The notes below the pieces were generated by a model. It made no database searches and had not been told where the DNA came from. It saw only the letters and a program-made list of their open reading frames with translations. A stretch of DNA of 64,000 bases, taken from the NCBI RefSeq assembly GCF_051014445.1, contig NW_027488386.1, positions 496,001 to 560,000 of the forward strand, given 5' to 3'. Below, one piece after another: positions 46,401-62,156 of this stretch. The translations under genes were made by a program, and so were the position numbers. The stretch comes from Colletes latitarsis (taxonomy: Eukaryota > Arthropoda > Insecta > Hymenoptera > Colletidae). The first letter of the stretch is position 1, and every line of letters begins with the position of its first letter.

Positions 46401-49400
46401 CCCCGACCTAACATAGACCTAACATGCGTTACCCTCTAAAATATTGATCGAAGCCAGGTTTAATCGACTGTTTCAGTGTGGTATCACACTACTACGTGAC
46501 CCAAACCAGAAAAAACCCATGATCTGTTCAACAAGTATGTGAAAAACGCGAAAGTATGAGCCTGGTGAGGGCAAGTCCAAGACCTATCCCAGACCTAACT
46601 TGCGTTGTCCTCTAAGATATTGATGAAAACCAGGTTTAATTGACTGTTTCAGTGTTGTACTTCACAACTACGTGATACAATCCAGAAAAAGCAAAGGATC
46701 TAGCCATGAAGTATGTGAAAAACGCGAAAGTATGAGCCTGATGTGGGCAAATCCCACACCTATCCCAGACCTAACTTGCGTTATCCTCTAAAATATTGAT
46801 CGAAACCAGGTTTATTGACCGTTTCAGTGTGGTACCACATTACTACGTGATCCAAACCAGAAAAAACCCAGGATCCGTTCAACAAGTATGTGAAGGATGC
46901 GAAAGTATGAGTCTGATCAGTGAAAATCTCAGGCCTTACCTAGACCTAACTTGCGTTGTCCTCTAAAATATTGATGGAAACCAGGTTTCATTGACTGTTT
47001 CAGTGTGGTACTACATTACTACGTGATGCAATCCAGAAAAAGCCCAGGATCTAGCCATCAAGTATGAGAAATATGCGAAAGAATGAGCCTGATGAGAGCA
47101 AATCCCAGACCTAACCTAGACCTAACATGCGTTATCCTCTAAAATATTGAGCGAAACCAGGTTTAATGGACTGTTTCAGTGTGGTACCACACTACTTCGT
47201 GATCCAAACCAGAAAAAACCCAGGATCTGTTCAACAAGTATGTGAAAAACGCGAAACTGTGAGCCTGATGAGGGCAAATCTTAGACCTAACCCAGACCTA
47301 AGATGCGTTATCCTCTAAAATATTTATCCAGACCAGGTTTCATTGAATATTTCAGTGTGGTACCACTTTACTACGTGATCGAATCCAGAAATAGCCCAGG
47401 ATCTAGCCATGAAGTATGAGAAATATGCGGAAGTAAGAGCCTGATGAGGGCAAATCCTAGACCTATCCCAGACCTAACTTGCGTTATCCTCTAAAATATT
47501 GATCGAAACCAGGTTTAATTAACTGTTTCAGCGTGGTCCCACATTACTACGTGATCCAAACCAGAAAAAACCCAGGATCTGTTCAACAAGTATGTGAAGA
47601 ATGCGAAAGTATGAGTCTGAAGAGGGCAAATCCCAGACCTAACCTAGACCTAACATGCGTTATTCTCTAAAATATTGATCCAAACCAGGTTTAATGGACT
47701 GTTTCAGTGTGGTACCACACTACTACGTGATCCAAACCAGAAAAAACCCAGGATCTATTCAACAAGTATGTGAAATACGCGAAAGTATGAGCCTGATGAG
47801 GCCAAATCCCAGACATATCCCAGACCTAACTTGCGTTGTCCTCTAAGATATTGATGGAAACCAGGTTTAATTGACTGTTTGAGTGTTGTACTTCATTACT
47901 ACGTGATGCAATCCAGAAAAAGCCCAGGATCTAGCCATCAAGTATGAGAAACATGCGAAAGAATGAGCCTGATGAGAGCAAATCCCAGACCTAACCTAGA
48001 CCTAACATGAATTATTCTTTAAAATATTGATCGAAACCAGGTTTAATTGACTGTTTCAGTGTGATCCCACATTACTACGTGATCCAAACCAGAAAAAACC
48101 CAGGATCTGTTCAACAAGTATGTGAAGAATGCGAAAGTATGAGTCTGATGAGTGAAAATCCCAGGCCTAACCTAGACCTAAGATGCGTTATCCTCTAAAA
48201 TATTGATCGAAACCAGGTTTAATCGACTGTTTCAGTGTGGTATCACACTACTACGTGACCCAAACCAGAAAAAAACCATGATCTGTTCAACAAGTATGTG
48301 AAAAACGCGAAAGTATGAGCCTGATCAGGGCAAATCCCAGACCTATCCCAGACCTATCTTGCGTTATCCTCTAAAATATTGATCGAAACCAGGTTTAATT
48401 GACCGCTTCAGTGTGGTACCACATTACTACGTGATCCAAACCAGAAAAAACCCAGGATCCGTTCAACAAGTATGTGAAGAATGCGAAAGAATGAGTCTGA
48501 TCAGTGAAAATCTCAGGCCTTACCTAGACCTAACTTGCGTTGTCCTCTAAAATATTGATGGAAACCAGGTTTCATTGACTGTTTCAGTGTGGTACTACAT
48601 TACTACGTGATGCAATCCAGAAAAAGCCCAGGATCTAGCCATCAAGTATGAGAAATATGCGAAAGAATGAGCCTGTTGAGAGCAAATCCCAGATCTAACC
48701 TAGACCTAACATGCGTTACCCTCTAAAATATTGAGCGAAACCAGGTTTAATGGACTGTTTCAGTGTGGTACCACACTACTTCGTGATCCAAACCAGAAAA
48801 AACCCAGGATCTGTTCAACAAGTATGTGAAAAACGCGAAACTGTGAGCCTGGTGAGGGCAAGTCCAAGACCTAACCCAGACCTAACATGCGTTGTCCTCT
48901 AAGATATTGATGGAAACCAGGTTTAATTGACTGTTTCAGTGTTGTACTTCATTACTACGTGATGCAATCCAGAAAAAGCCCAGGATCTAGCCATCAAGTA
49001 TGAGAAATATGCGAAAGAATGAGCCTGATGAGAGCAAATCCCAGACCTAACCTAGACCTAACATGAATTATTCTTTAAAATATTGATCGAAACCAGGTTT
49101 AATTGACTGTTTCAGTGTGATCCCACATTACTACATGATCCAAACCAGAAAAAACCCCGGATCCGTTCAACAAGTATGTGAAGAATGCGAAAGTATGAGT
49201 CTGATGAGTGAAAATCCCAGGCCTATCCTAGACCTAACATGCGTTATCCTCTAAAATATTGATCGAAACCAGGTTTAATCGACTGTTTCAGTGTGGTATC
49301 ACACTACTACGTGACCCAAACCAGAAAAAACCCATGATCTGGTCAACAAGTATGTGAAAAACGCGAAAGTATGAGCCTGATGAGGGCAAATCCCAGACCT

Positions 49401-52400
49401 ATCCCAGACCTATCTTGCGTTACCCTCTAAAATATTGATCGAAACCAGGTTTAATTGACCGCTTCAGTGTGGTACCACATTACTACGTGATCCAAACCAG
49501 AAAAAACCCAGGATCCGTTCGACAAGTATGTGAAGGATGCGAAAGTATGAGTCTGATCAGTGAAAATCTCAGGCCTTACCTAGACCTAACTTGCGTTGTC
49601 CTCTAAAATATTGATGGAAACCAGGTTTCATTGACTGTTTCAGTGTGGTACTACATTACTACGTGATGCAATCCAGAAAAAGCCCAGGACCTAGCCATCA
49701 AGTATGAGAAATATGCGAAAGAATGAGCCTGTTGAGAGCAAATCCCAGACCTAACCTAGACCTAACATGCGTTATCCTCTAAAATATTGAGCGAAACCAG
49801 GTTTAATGGACTGTTTCAGTGTGGTACCACACTACTTCGTGATCCAAACCAGAAAAAACCCGGGATCTGTTCAACAAGTATGTGAAAAACGCGAAACTGT
49901 GAGCCTGATGAGGGCAAATCTTAGACCTAACCCAGACCTAAGATGCGTTATCCTCTAAAATATTTATCCAGACCAGGTTTCATTGAATGTTTCAGTGTGG
50001 TACCACTTTACTACGTGATCCACTCCAGAACTAGCCCAGGAACTAGCCATGAAGTATGAGAAATATGCGAAAGTAAGAGCCTGATGAGGGCAAATCCTAG
50101 ACCTATCCCAGACCTAACTTGCGTTATCCTCTAAAATATTGATCGAAACCAGGTTTAATTGACTGTTTCTGCGTGGTACCACATTACTACGTGATACAAT
50201 CCAGAAACAGCCCAGGATCTAGCCATGAAGTATGACAAATATGCGAAAGTATGAGCCTGATGAGGGCAAATCCTAGACCTAACCCAGACCTAACATGCGT
50301 TATCCTCTAAAATATTTATCAAGACCAGGTTTAATTGATTGTTTCAGTGTGGTCCCACATTACTACGTGATCCAAACCAGAAAAAACCCAGGATCTGTTC
50401 AACATGTATGAGAAATATGCGAAAGAATGAGCCTGCTGAGAGCAAATCCCAGACCTAACCTAGACCTAACATGAATTATTCTCTAAAATATTGATCGAAA
50501 CCAGGTTTAATTGATTGTTTCAGTGTGGTCCCACATTACTACGTGATCCAAACCAGAAAAAACCCAGGATCTGTTCAACAAGTATGTGAAAAACGCGAAA
50601 GTATGAGCCTGATGAGGGCAAATCCCAGACATATCCCAGACCTAACTTGCGTTGTCCTCTAAGATATTGATGGAAACCAGGTTTAATTGACTGTTTCAGT
50701 GTTGTACTTCATTACTACGTGATGCAATCCAGAAAAAGCCCAGGATCTAGCCATCAAGTATGAGAAATATGCGAAAGAATGAGCCTCATGAGAGCAAATC
50801 CCAGACCTAACCTAGACCTAACATGAATTATTCTTTAAAATATTGATCGAGACCAGGTTTAATCGACTGTTTCAGTGTGATCCCACATTACTACGTGATC
50901 CAAACCAGAAAAAACCCAGGATCTGTTCAACATGTATGAGATATATGCGAAAGAATGAGCCTGCTGAGAGCAACTCCCAGACCTAACCTAGACCTAACAT
51001 GACTTATTCTCTAAAATATTGATCGAGACCAGGTTTAATCGACTGTTTCAGTGTGGTACCGCATTACTACGTGATCCAAACCAGAAAAAACCCAGGATCC
51101 GTTCAACAAGTATGTGAAGAATGCGAAAGTATGAGCCTGATGAGTGAAAATCCCAGGCCTAACGTAGACCTAACATGCGTTATCCTCTAAAATATTGATC
51201 GAAACCAGGTTTAATCGACTGTTTCAGTGTGGTACCACATTACTACGTGATCCAAACCAGAAAAAACCCAGAATCTGTTCAACGAGTATGTGAAGTGTGC
51301 GAAAGTATGAGTCTGATGAGGTCAAATCCCAGACCTATCCCAGACCTAACTTGCGTTATCCTCTAAAATATTGATCGAAACCAGGTTTAATCGACTGTTT
51401 CAGTGTGGTACCACATTACTACGTGATCCAAACCAGAAAAAACCCAGGATCTGTTCAACATGTATGAGATATATGCGAAAGAATGAGCCTGCTGAGAGCA
51501 ACTCCCAGACCTAACCTAGACCTAACATGACTTATTCTCTAAAATATTGATCGAAACCAGGTTTAATTGACTGTTTCAGTGTGGTCCCACATTACTACGT
51601 GATCCAAACCAGAAAAATCCCAGGATCCGTTCAACAAGTATGTGAAGAATGCGAAAGTATGAGCCTGATGAGTGAAAATCCCAGGCCTAACGTAGACCTA
51701 ACATGCGTTATCCTCTAAAATATTGATCGAAACCAGGTTTAATCGACTGTTTCAGTGTGGTACCACATTACTACGTGATCCAAACCAGAAAAAACCCAGA
51801 ATCTGTTCAACGAGTATGTGAAGTGTGCGAAAGTATGAGTCTGATGAGGGCAAATCCCAGACCTATCCCAGACCTAACATGCGTTATCCTCTAAAATATT
51901 TATCAAGACCAGGTTTAATTCATTGTTTCAGTGTGGACCCACATTACTACCTGATCCAAACCAGAAAAAACCCAGGATCCGTTCAACAAGTATGTGAAGA
52001 ATGCGAAAGTATGAGTCTGATGAGTGAAAATCCCAGACCTAACCTAGACCTAACATGCGTTATTCTCTAAAATATTGATCCAAACCAGGTTTAATGGACT
52101 GTTTCAGTGTGGTACCACACTACTACGTGATCCAAACCAGAAAAAACCCAGGATCTGTTCAACAAGTATGTGAAAAACGCGAAAGTATGAGCCTGGTGAG
52201 GGCAAGTCCAAGACCTATCCCAGACCTAACTTGCGTTGTCCTCTAAGATATTGATGAAAACCAGGTTTAATTGACTGTTTCAGTGTTGTACTTCATTACT
52301 ACGTGATACAATCCAGAGAAAGCAAAGGATCTAGCCATGAAGTATGAGAAATATGCGAAAGTATGAGCCTGATGAGGGCAAATCCTAGACCTAACCCAGA

Positions 52401-55400
52401 CCTAACATGCGTTATCCTCTAAAATATTTATCAAGACCAGGTTTAATTGAATGTTTCAGTGTGGTACCACATTACTACGTGATGCAATCCAGAAAAAGCC
52501 CAGGATCTAGCCATCAAGTTTGAGAAATATGCGAAAGAATGAGCCTGATGAGGGCAAATCCTAGACCTAACCCAGACCTAACATGCGTTATCCTCTAAAA
52601 TATTGATCGCAAGCAGGTTTAATGGACTGTTTCAGTGTGGTACCACACTACTACGTGATCCAAACCAGAAAAAACCCAGGATCTGTTCAACATGTATGAG
52701 AAATATGCGAAAGAATGAGCCTGCTGAAAGCAAATCCCAGACCTAACCTAGACCTAACATGAATTATTCTGTAAAATATTGATCGAAACCAGGTTTAATT
52801 GATTGTTTCAGTGTGGTCCCACATTACTACCTGATCCAAACCAGAAAATACCCAGGATCTGTTCAACAAGTATGTGAAAAACGCGAAAGTATGAGCCTGA
52901 TGAGGGCAAATCCCAGACATATCCCAGACCTAACTTGCGTTGTCCTCTAAGATATTGATGGAAACCAGGTTTAATTGACTGTTTCAGTGTTGTACTGCAT
53001 TACTACGTGATGCAATCCAGAAAAAGCCCAGGATCTAGCCATCAAGTATGAGAAATATGCGAAAGAATGAGCCTGATGAGAGCAAATCCCAGACCTAACC
53101 TAGACCTAACATGAATTATTCTTTAAAATATTGATCGAAACCAGGTTTAATTGACTGTTTCAGTGTGATCCCACATTACTACGTGATCCAAACCAGAAAA
53201 AACCCAGGATCTGTTCAACAAGTATGTGAAGAATGCGAAAGTATGAGTCTGATGAGTGAAAATCCCAGGGCTATCCTAGACCTAACATGCGTTATCCTCT
53301 AAAATATTGATCGAAACCAGGTTTAATCGACTGTTTCAGTGTGGTATCACACTACTACGTGACCCAAACCAGAAAAAACCCATGATCTGTTCAACAAGTA
53401 TGTGAAAAACGCGAAAGTATGAGCCTGATGAGGGCAAATCCCAGACCTATCCCAGACCTATCTTGCGTTATCCTCTAAAATATTGATCGAAACCAGGTTT
53501 CATTGACTGTTTCAGTGTGGTACTACATTACTACGTGATGCAATCCAGAAAAAGCCCAGGATCTAGCCATCAAGTATGAGAAATATGCGAAAGAATGAGC
53601 CTGTTGAGAGCAAATCCCAGACCTAACCTAGACCTAACATGCGTTATCCTCTAAAATATTGAGCGAAACCAGGTTTAATGGACTGTTTCAGTGTGGTACC
53701 ACACTACTTCGTGATCCAAACCAGAAAAAACCCAGGATCTGTTCAACAAGTATGTGAAAAACGCGAAACTGTGAGCCTGATGAGGGCAAATCTTAGACCT
53801 AACCCAAACCTAAGATGCGTTATCCTCTAAAATATTTATCCAGACCAGGTTTCATTGAATGTTTCAGTGTGGTACCACTTTACTACGTGATCCAAACCAG
53901 AAAAAACCCAGGATCCGTTCAACATGTATGAGAAATATGCGAAAGAATGAGCCTGCTGAGAGCAAATCCCAGACCTAACCTAGACCTAACATGAATTGTT
54001 CTCTAAAATATTGATCGAAACCAGGTTTAATTGACTGTTTCAGTGTGGTCCCACATTACTACGTGATCCAAACCAGAAAAAACCCAGAATCCGTTCAACA
54101 AGTATGTGAAGAATGCGAAAGTATGAGTCTGATAAATGAAAATCCCAGGCCTAACCTAGACCTAACATGAGTTATACTCTAAAATATTGATCGAAACCAG
54201 GTTTAATCGACTGTTTCAGTGTGGTACCACATTACTACGTGATCCAAACCAGAAAAAACCCAGGATCAGTTCAACAAGTATGTGAGGAATGCGAAAGTAT
54301 GAGTCTGATGAGTGAAAATCCCAGGGCTGACCTAGACCTAACATGCGTTATCCCCTAAAATATTGATCCAAACCAGGTTTAATGGACTGTTTCAGTGTGG
54401 TACCACACTACTACGTGATACAAACCAGAAAAAACCCAGGATCTGTTCAACAAGTATGTGAAAAACGCGAAAGTATCAGCCTGATGAGGGCAAATCCCAG
54501 ACCTATCCCAGACCTAACTTGCGTTGTCCTCTAAGATATTGATGGAAACCAGGTTTAATTGACTGTTTCAGTGTTGTACTTCATTACTACGTGATGCAAT
54601 CCAGAAAAAGCCCAGGATCTAGCCATCAAGTATGAGAAATATGCGAAAGAATGAGCCTGATGAGAGCAACTCCCAGACCTAACCTAGACCTAACATGAAT
54701 TATTCTCTAAAATATTGATCGAAACCGGGTTTAATTGACTGTTTCAGTGTGGTCCCACATTACTACGTGATCCAAACCAGAAAAAACCCAGGATCCGTTC
54801 AACAGGTATGTGAAGAATGCGAAAGTATGAGCCTGATGAGTGAAAATCCCAGGCCTAACCTAGACCTAACATGCGTTATCCTCTAAAATATTGATCGAAA
54901 CCAGGCTTAATCGACTGTTTCAGTGTGATACCACATTACTACGTGATCCAAACCAGAAAAAACCCAGAATCTGTTCAACGAGTATGTGAAGTGTGCGAAA
55001 GTATGAGTCTGATGAGGGCAAATCCCAGACCTATCCCAGACCTAACATGCGTTATCCTCTAAAATACTTATCAAGACCAGGTTTAATTGAATGTTTCAGT
55101 GTGGTACCACATTACTACGTGATGCAATCCAGAAAAAGCCCAGGATCTAGCCATCAAGTTTGAGAAATATGCGAAAGAATGAGCCTGATGAGGGCAAATC
55201 CTAGAACTAACCCAGACCTAACATGCGTTATCCTCTAAAATATTGATCCAAACCAGGTTTAATGGACTGTTTCAGTGTGGTACCACACTACTACGTGATC
55301 CAAACCAGAAAAAACCCAGGATCTGTTCAACAAGTATGTGAAAAACGCGAAAGCATGAGCCTTGTGAGGGCAAGTCCAAGACCTATCCCAGACCTAACTT

Positions 55401-58284
55401 GCGTTGTCCTCCAAGATATTGATGAAAACCAGGTTTAATTGACTGTTTCAGTGTTGTACTTCATTACTACGTGATCCAAACCAGAAAAAACCCAGGATCC
55501 GTTCAACAAGTATGTGAAGAATGCGAAAGTATGAGTCTGATGAGTGAAAATCCCAGACCTAACCTAGACCTAACATGCGTTATCCTCTAAAATATTGATC
55601 CAAACCAGGTTTATTTGACTGTTTCAGCGTGGTACCACATTACTACGTGATACAATCCAGAAACAGCCCAGGATCTAGCCATGAAGTATGAGAAATATGC
55701 GAAAGTGTGAGCCTGATGAGGGCAAATCCTAGACCTAACCCAGACCTAACATGCGTTATCCTCTAAAATATTGATCGCAAGCAGGTTTAATGGACTGTTT
55801 CAGTGTGGTACCACACTACTACGTGATCCAAACCAGAAAAAACCCAGGATCTGTTCAACAAGTATGTGAAGAATGCGAAAGTATCAGTCTGATGAGTGAA
55901 AATCCCCGACCTAACCTAGACCTAACATGCGTTATCCTCTAAAATATTGATCCAAACCAGGTTTAATGGAATGTTTCAGTGTGGTACCACACTACTACGT
56001 GATCCAAACCAGAAAAAACCCAGGATCTGTTCAACAAGTATGTGAAAAACGCGAAAGTATGAGCCTGATGAGGGCAAGTCCCAGACCTATCCCAGACCTA
56101 ACTTGCGTTGTCCTCTAAGATATTGATGGAAACCAGGTTTAATCGACTGTTTCAGTGCGGTACCACATTACTACGTGATCCAAACCAGAAAAAACCCAGG
56201 ATCCGTTCAACAAGTATGTGAAGAATGCGAAAGTATGAGTCTGATGTGTGAAAATCCCAGACCTAACCTAGACCTAACATGCGTTATCCTCTAAAATATT
56301 GATCCAAACCAGGTTTATTTGACTGTTTCAGCGTGGTACCACATTACTACGTGATACAATCCAGAAACAGCCCAGGATCTAGCCATGAAGTATGGGAAAT
56401 ATGCGAAAGTGTGAGCCTGATGAGGGCAAATCCTAGACCTAACCCAGACCTAACATGCGTTATCCTCTAAAATATTGATCGAAACCAGGTTTAATCGACT
56501 GTTTCAGTGTGGTACCACATTCCTACGTGATCCAAACCAGAAAAAACCCAGGATCAGTTCAACAAGTATGTGAGGAATGCGAAAGTATGAGTCTGATGAG
56601 TGAAAATCCCAGACCTATCGCAGACCTAACTTGCGTTGTCCTCTAAGATATTGATGGAAACCAGGTTTAATTGACTGTTTCAGTGTTGTACTTCATTACT
56701 ACGTGATGCAATCCAGAAAAAGCCCAGGATCTAGCCATCAAGTATGAGAAATATGCGAAAGAATGAGCCTGATGAGACCAAATCCCAGACCTAACCTAGA
56801 CCTAACATGAATTATTCTCTAAAATATTGATCGAAACCAGGTTTAATTGACTGTTTCAGTGTGGTCCCACATTACTACGTTATCCAAACCAGAAAAAAAC
56901 CCAGGATCCGTTCAACAAGTATGTGAAGAATGCGAAAGTATGAGCCTGATGAGTGAAAATCCCAGGCCTAACCTAGACCTAACATGCGTTATCCTCTAAA
57001 ATATTGATCGAAACCAGGTTTAATCGACTGTTTCAGTGTGGTACCACATTACTACGTGATCCAAACCAGAAAAAACCCAGAATCTGTTCAAGGAGTATGT
57101 GAAGTGTGCGAAAGTATGAGTCTGATGAGGGCAAATCCCAGACCTATCCCAGACCTAACATGCGTTATCCTCTAAAGTATTTATCTAGACCAGGTTTAAT
57201 TGAATGTTTCAGTGTGGTACCACATTACTACGTGATGCAATCCAGAAAAAGCCCAGGATCTAGCCATCAAGTTTGAGAAATATGCGAAAGAATGAGCCTG
57301 ATGAGGGCAAATCCTATACCTAACCCAGACCTAACATGCGTTATCCTCTAAAATATTGATCGCAAGCAGGTTTAATGGGCTGTTTCAGTGTGGTACCACA
57401 CTACTACGTGATCCAAACCAGAAAAAACCCAGGATCCGTTCAACAAGTATGTGAAGAATGCGAAAGTATCAGTCTGATGAGTGAAAATACCCGACCTAAC
57501 CTAGACCTAACATGCGTCATTCTCTGAAATATTGATCCAAACCAGGTTTAATGGAATGTTTCAGTGTGGTACCACACTACTACGTGATCCAAACCAGAAA
57601 AAACCCAGGATCTGTTCAACAAGTATGTGAAAAACGCGAAAGTATGAGCCTGATGAAGGCAAGTCCCAGACCTATCCCAGACCTAACTTGCGTTGTCCTC
57701 TAAGATATTGATGGAAACCAGGTTTAATTGACTGTTTCAGTGTTGTACTTCATTACTACGTGATGCAATCCAGAAAAAGCCCAGGATCTAGCCATCAAGT
57801 ATGAGAAATATGCGAAAGTATGAGCCTGATGAGGGCACATCCTAGACCTAACCCAGACCTAACATGCGTTATCCTCTAAAATATTTATCAAGACCAAGTT
57901 TAATTGAATGTTTCAGTGTGGTACCACATTACTACGTGATGCAATCCAGAAAAAGCCCAGGATCTAGCCATCAAGTTTGAGAAATATGCGAAAGAATGAG
58001 CCTGATGAGGGCAAATCCTAGACCTAACCCAGACCTAACATGCGTTATCCTCTAAAATATTGATCGCAAGCAGGTTTAATGGACTGTTTCAGTGTGGTAC
58101 CACACTACTACGTGATCCAAACCAGAAAAAACCCAGGATCTGTTCAACAAGTATGTGAAGAATGCGAAAGTATCAGTCTGATGAGTGAAAATCCCCGAAC
58201 TAACCTAGACCTAACATGCGTTATCCTCTTAAATATTGATCCAAACCAGGTTTAATGGAATGTTTCAGTGTGGTACCACACTAC

Positions 58285-60220
58285 TACGTGATCCAAACCA
58301 GAAAAAACCCAGGATCTGTTCAACAAGTATGTGAAAAACGCGAAAGTATGAGCCTGATGAAGGCAAGTCCCAGACCTATCCCAGACCTAACTTGCGTTGT
58401 CCTCTAAGATATTGATGGAAACCAGGTTTAATTGACTGTTTCAGTGTTGTACTTCATTACTACGTGATGCAATCCAGAAAAAGCCCAGGATCTAGCCATC
58501 AAGTATGAGAAATATGCGAAAGTATGAGCCTGATGAGGGCACATCCTAGACCTAACCCAGACCTAACATGCGTTATCCTCTAAAATATTTATCAAGACCA
58601 AGTTTAATTGAATGTTTCAGTGTGGTACCACACTACTACGTGATCCAAACCAGAAAAAACCCAGGATCTGTTCAACAAGTATGTGAAGAATGCGAAAGTA
58701 TCAGTCTGATGAGTGAAAATACCCGACCTAACCTAGACCTAACATGCTTCATCCTCTGAAATATTGATCCAAACCAGGTTTAATGGAATGTTTCAGTGTG
58801 GTACCACACTACTACGTGATCCAAACCAGAAAAAACCCAGGATCTGTTCAACAAGTATGTGAAAAACGCGAAAGTATGAGCCTGATGAAGGCAAGTCCCA
58901 GACCTATCCCAGACCTAACTTGCGTTGTCCTCTAAGATATTGATGAAAACCAGGTTTAATTGACTGTTTCAGTGTTGTACTTCATTACTACGTGATACAA
59001 TCCAGAAAAAGCAAAGGATCTAGCCATGAAGTATGAGAAATATGCGAAAGTATGAGCCTGATGAGGGCAAATCCTAGACCTAACCCAGACCTAACATGCG
59101 TTATCCTCTAAAATATTTATCAAGACCAGGTTTAATTGAATGTTTCAGTGTGGTACCACATTACTACGTGATGCAATCCAGAAAAAGCCCGGGATCTAGC
59201 CATCAAGTTTGAGAAATATGCGAAAGAATGAGCCTGATGACGGCAAATCCTAGACCTAACCCAGACCTAACATGCGTTATCCTCTAAAATATTGATCGCA
59301 AGCAGGTTTAATGGACTGTTTCAGTGTGGTACCACACTACTACGTGATCCAAACCAGAAAAAACCCAGGATCTGTTCAACAAGTATGTGAAGAATGCGAA
59401 AGTATCAGTCTGATGAGTGAAAATCCCCGAACTAACCTAGACCTAACATGCGTTATCCTCTTAAATATTGATCCAAACCAGGTTTAATGGAATGTTTCAG
59501 TGTGGTACCACACTACTACGTGATCCAAACCAGAAAAAACCCAGGATCTGTTCAACAAGTATGTGAAAAACGCGAAAGTATGAGCCTGATGAGGGCAAGT
59601 CCCAGACCTATCCCAGACCTAACTTGCGTTGTCCTCTAAGATATTGATGGAAACCAGGTTTAATCGACTGTTTCAGTGCGGTACCACATTACTACGTGAT
59701 CCAAACCAGAAAAAACCCAGGATCCGTTCAACAAGTATGTGAAGAATGCGAAAGTATGAGTCTGATGAATGAAAATCCCAGACCTAACCTAGACCTAACA
59801 TGCGTTATCCTCTAAAATATTGATCCAAACCAGGTTTATTTGACTGTTTCAGCGTGGTACCACATTACTACGTGATACAATCCAGAAACAGCCCAGGATC
59901 TAGCCATGAAGTATGAGAAATATGCGAAAGAATGAGCCTGATGAGAGCAAATCCCAGACCTAACCTAGACCTAACATGAATTATTCTCTAAAATATTTAT
60001 CAAGACCAGGTTTAATTGATTGTTTCAGTGTGGTCCCACATTACTACGTGATCCAAACCAGAAAAAACTCAGGATCTGTTCAACATGTATGAGAAATATG
60101 CGAAAGAATGAGCCTGCTGAGAGCAAATCCCAGACCTAACCTAGACCTAACATGAATTATTCTCTAAAATATTGATCGAAACCAGGTTTAATTGACTGTT
60201 TCAGTGAGGTCCCACATTAC
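58285..60220 (+). repeat. 11-monomer higher-order repeat, copy 1 (1936 bp)
   Basis: This 1936-bp block (11 x 176) is repeated immediately downstream at 60221-62156. Anchors at exactly this spacing include 58381/60317, 58568/60504, 58801/60737, 59101/61037 and 60061/61997. I found no difference in the parts compared, including rare variants such as aaaaaactcagg, gaaaatacccgacc and atgcttcatcctctg. A 1936-bp spacing with no indel and such identity points to very recent unequal exchange or copying. Confidence 0.85.
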
Positions 60221-62156
60221 TACGTGATCCAAACCAGAAAAAACCCAGGATCTGTTCAACAAGTATGTGAAAAACGCGAAAGTATGAGCCTGATGAAGGC
60301 AAGTCCCAGACCTATCCCAGACCTAACTTGCGTTGTCCTCTAAGATATTGATGGAAACCAGGTTTAATTGACTGTTTCAGTGTTGTACTTCATTACTACG
60401 TGATGCAATCCAGAAAAAGCCCAGGATCTAGCCATCAAGTATGAGAAATATGCGAAAGTATGAGCCTGATGAGGGCACATCCTAGACCTAACCCAGACCT
60501 AACATGCGTTATCCTCTAAAATATTTATCAAGACCAAGTTTAATTGAATGTTTCAGTGTGGTACCACACTACTACGTGATCCAAACCAGAAAAAACCCAG
60601 GATCTGTTCAACAAGTATGTGAAGAATGCGAAAGTATCAGTCTGATGAGTGAAAATACCCGACCTAACCTAGACCTAACATGCTTCATCCTCTGAAATAT
60701 TGATCCAAACCAGGTTTAATGGAATGTTTCAGTGTGGTACCACACTACTACGTGATCCAAACCAGAAAAAACCCAGGATCTGTTCAACAAGTATGTGAAA
60801 AACGCGAAAGTATGAGCCTGATGAAGGCAAGTCCCAGACCTATCCCAGACCTAACTTGCGTTGTCCTCTAAGATATTGATGAAAACCAGGTTTAATTGAC
60901 TGTTTCAGTGTTGTACTTCATTACTACGTGATACAATCCAGAAAAAGCAAAGGATCTAGCCATGAAGTATGAGAAATATGCGAAAGTATGAGCCTGATGA
61001 GGGCAAATCCTAGACCTAACCCAGACCTAACATGCGTTATCCTCTAAAATATTTATCAAGACCAGGTTTAATTGAATGTTTCAGTGTGGTACCACATTAC
61101 TACGTGATGCAATCCAGAAAAAGCCCGGGATCTAGCCATCAAGTTTGAGAAATATGCGAAAGAATGAGCCTGATGACGGCAAATCCTAGACCTAACCCAG
61201 ACCTAACATGCGTTATCCTCTAAAATATTGATCGCAAGCAGGTTTAATGGACTGTTTCAGTGTGGTACCACACTACTACGTGATCCAAACCAGAAAAAAC
61301 CCAGGATCTGTTCAACAAGTATGTGAAGAATGCGAAAGTATCAGTCTGATGAGTGAAAATCCCCGAACTAACCTAGACCTAACATGCGTTATCCTCTTAA
61401 ATATTGATCCAAACCAGGTTTAATGGAATGTTTCAGTGTGGTACCACACTACTACGTGATCCAAACCAGAAAAAACCCAGGATCTGTTCAACAAGTATGT
61501 GAAAAACGCGAAAGTATGAGCCTGATGAGGGCAAGTCCCAGACCTATCCCAGACCTAACTTGCGTTGTCCTCTAAGATATTGATGGAAACCAGGTTTAAT
61601 CGACTGTTTCAGTGCGGTACCACATTACTACGTGATCCAAACCAGAAAAAACCCAGGATCCGTTCAACAAGTATGTGAAGAATGCGAAAGTATGAGTCTG
61701 ATGAATGAAAATCCCAGACCTAACCTAGACCTAACATGCGTTATCCTCTAAAATATTGATCCAAACCAGGTTTATTTGACTGTTTCAGCGTGGTACCACA
61801 TTACTACGTGATACAATCCAGAAACAGCCCAGGATCTAGCCATGAAGTATGAGAAATATGCGAAAGAATGAGCCTGATGAGAGCAAATCCCAGACCTAAC
61901 CTAGACCTAACATGAATTATTCTCTAAAATATTTATCAAGACCAGGTTTAATTGATTGTTTCAGTGTGGTCCCACATTACTACGTGATCCAAACCAGAAA
62001 AAACTCAGGATCTGTTCAACATGTATGAGAAATATGCGAAAGAATGAGCCTGCTGAGAGCAAATCCCAGACCTAACCTAGACCTAACATGAATTATTCTC
62101 TAAAATATTGATCGAAACCAGGTTTAATTGACTGTTTCAGTGTGGTCCCACATTAC
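60221..62156 (+). repeat. 11-monomer higher-order repeat, copy 2 (1936 bp)
   Basis: Direct tandem partner of 58285-60220. The junction falls within tacgtgatcc. Past 62156 the sequence diverges (cccagaatccg here against cccaggatctg expected for a third copy), so only two copies are present in the window. Confidence 0.85.
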
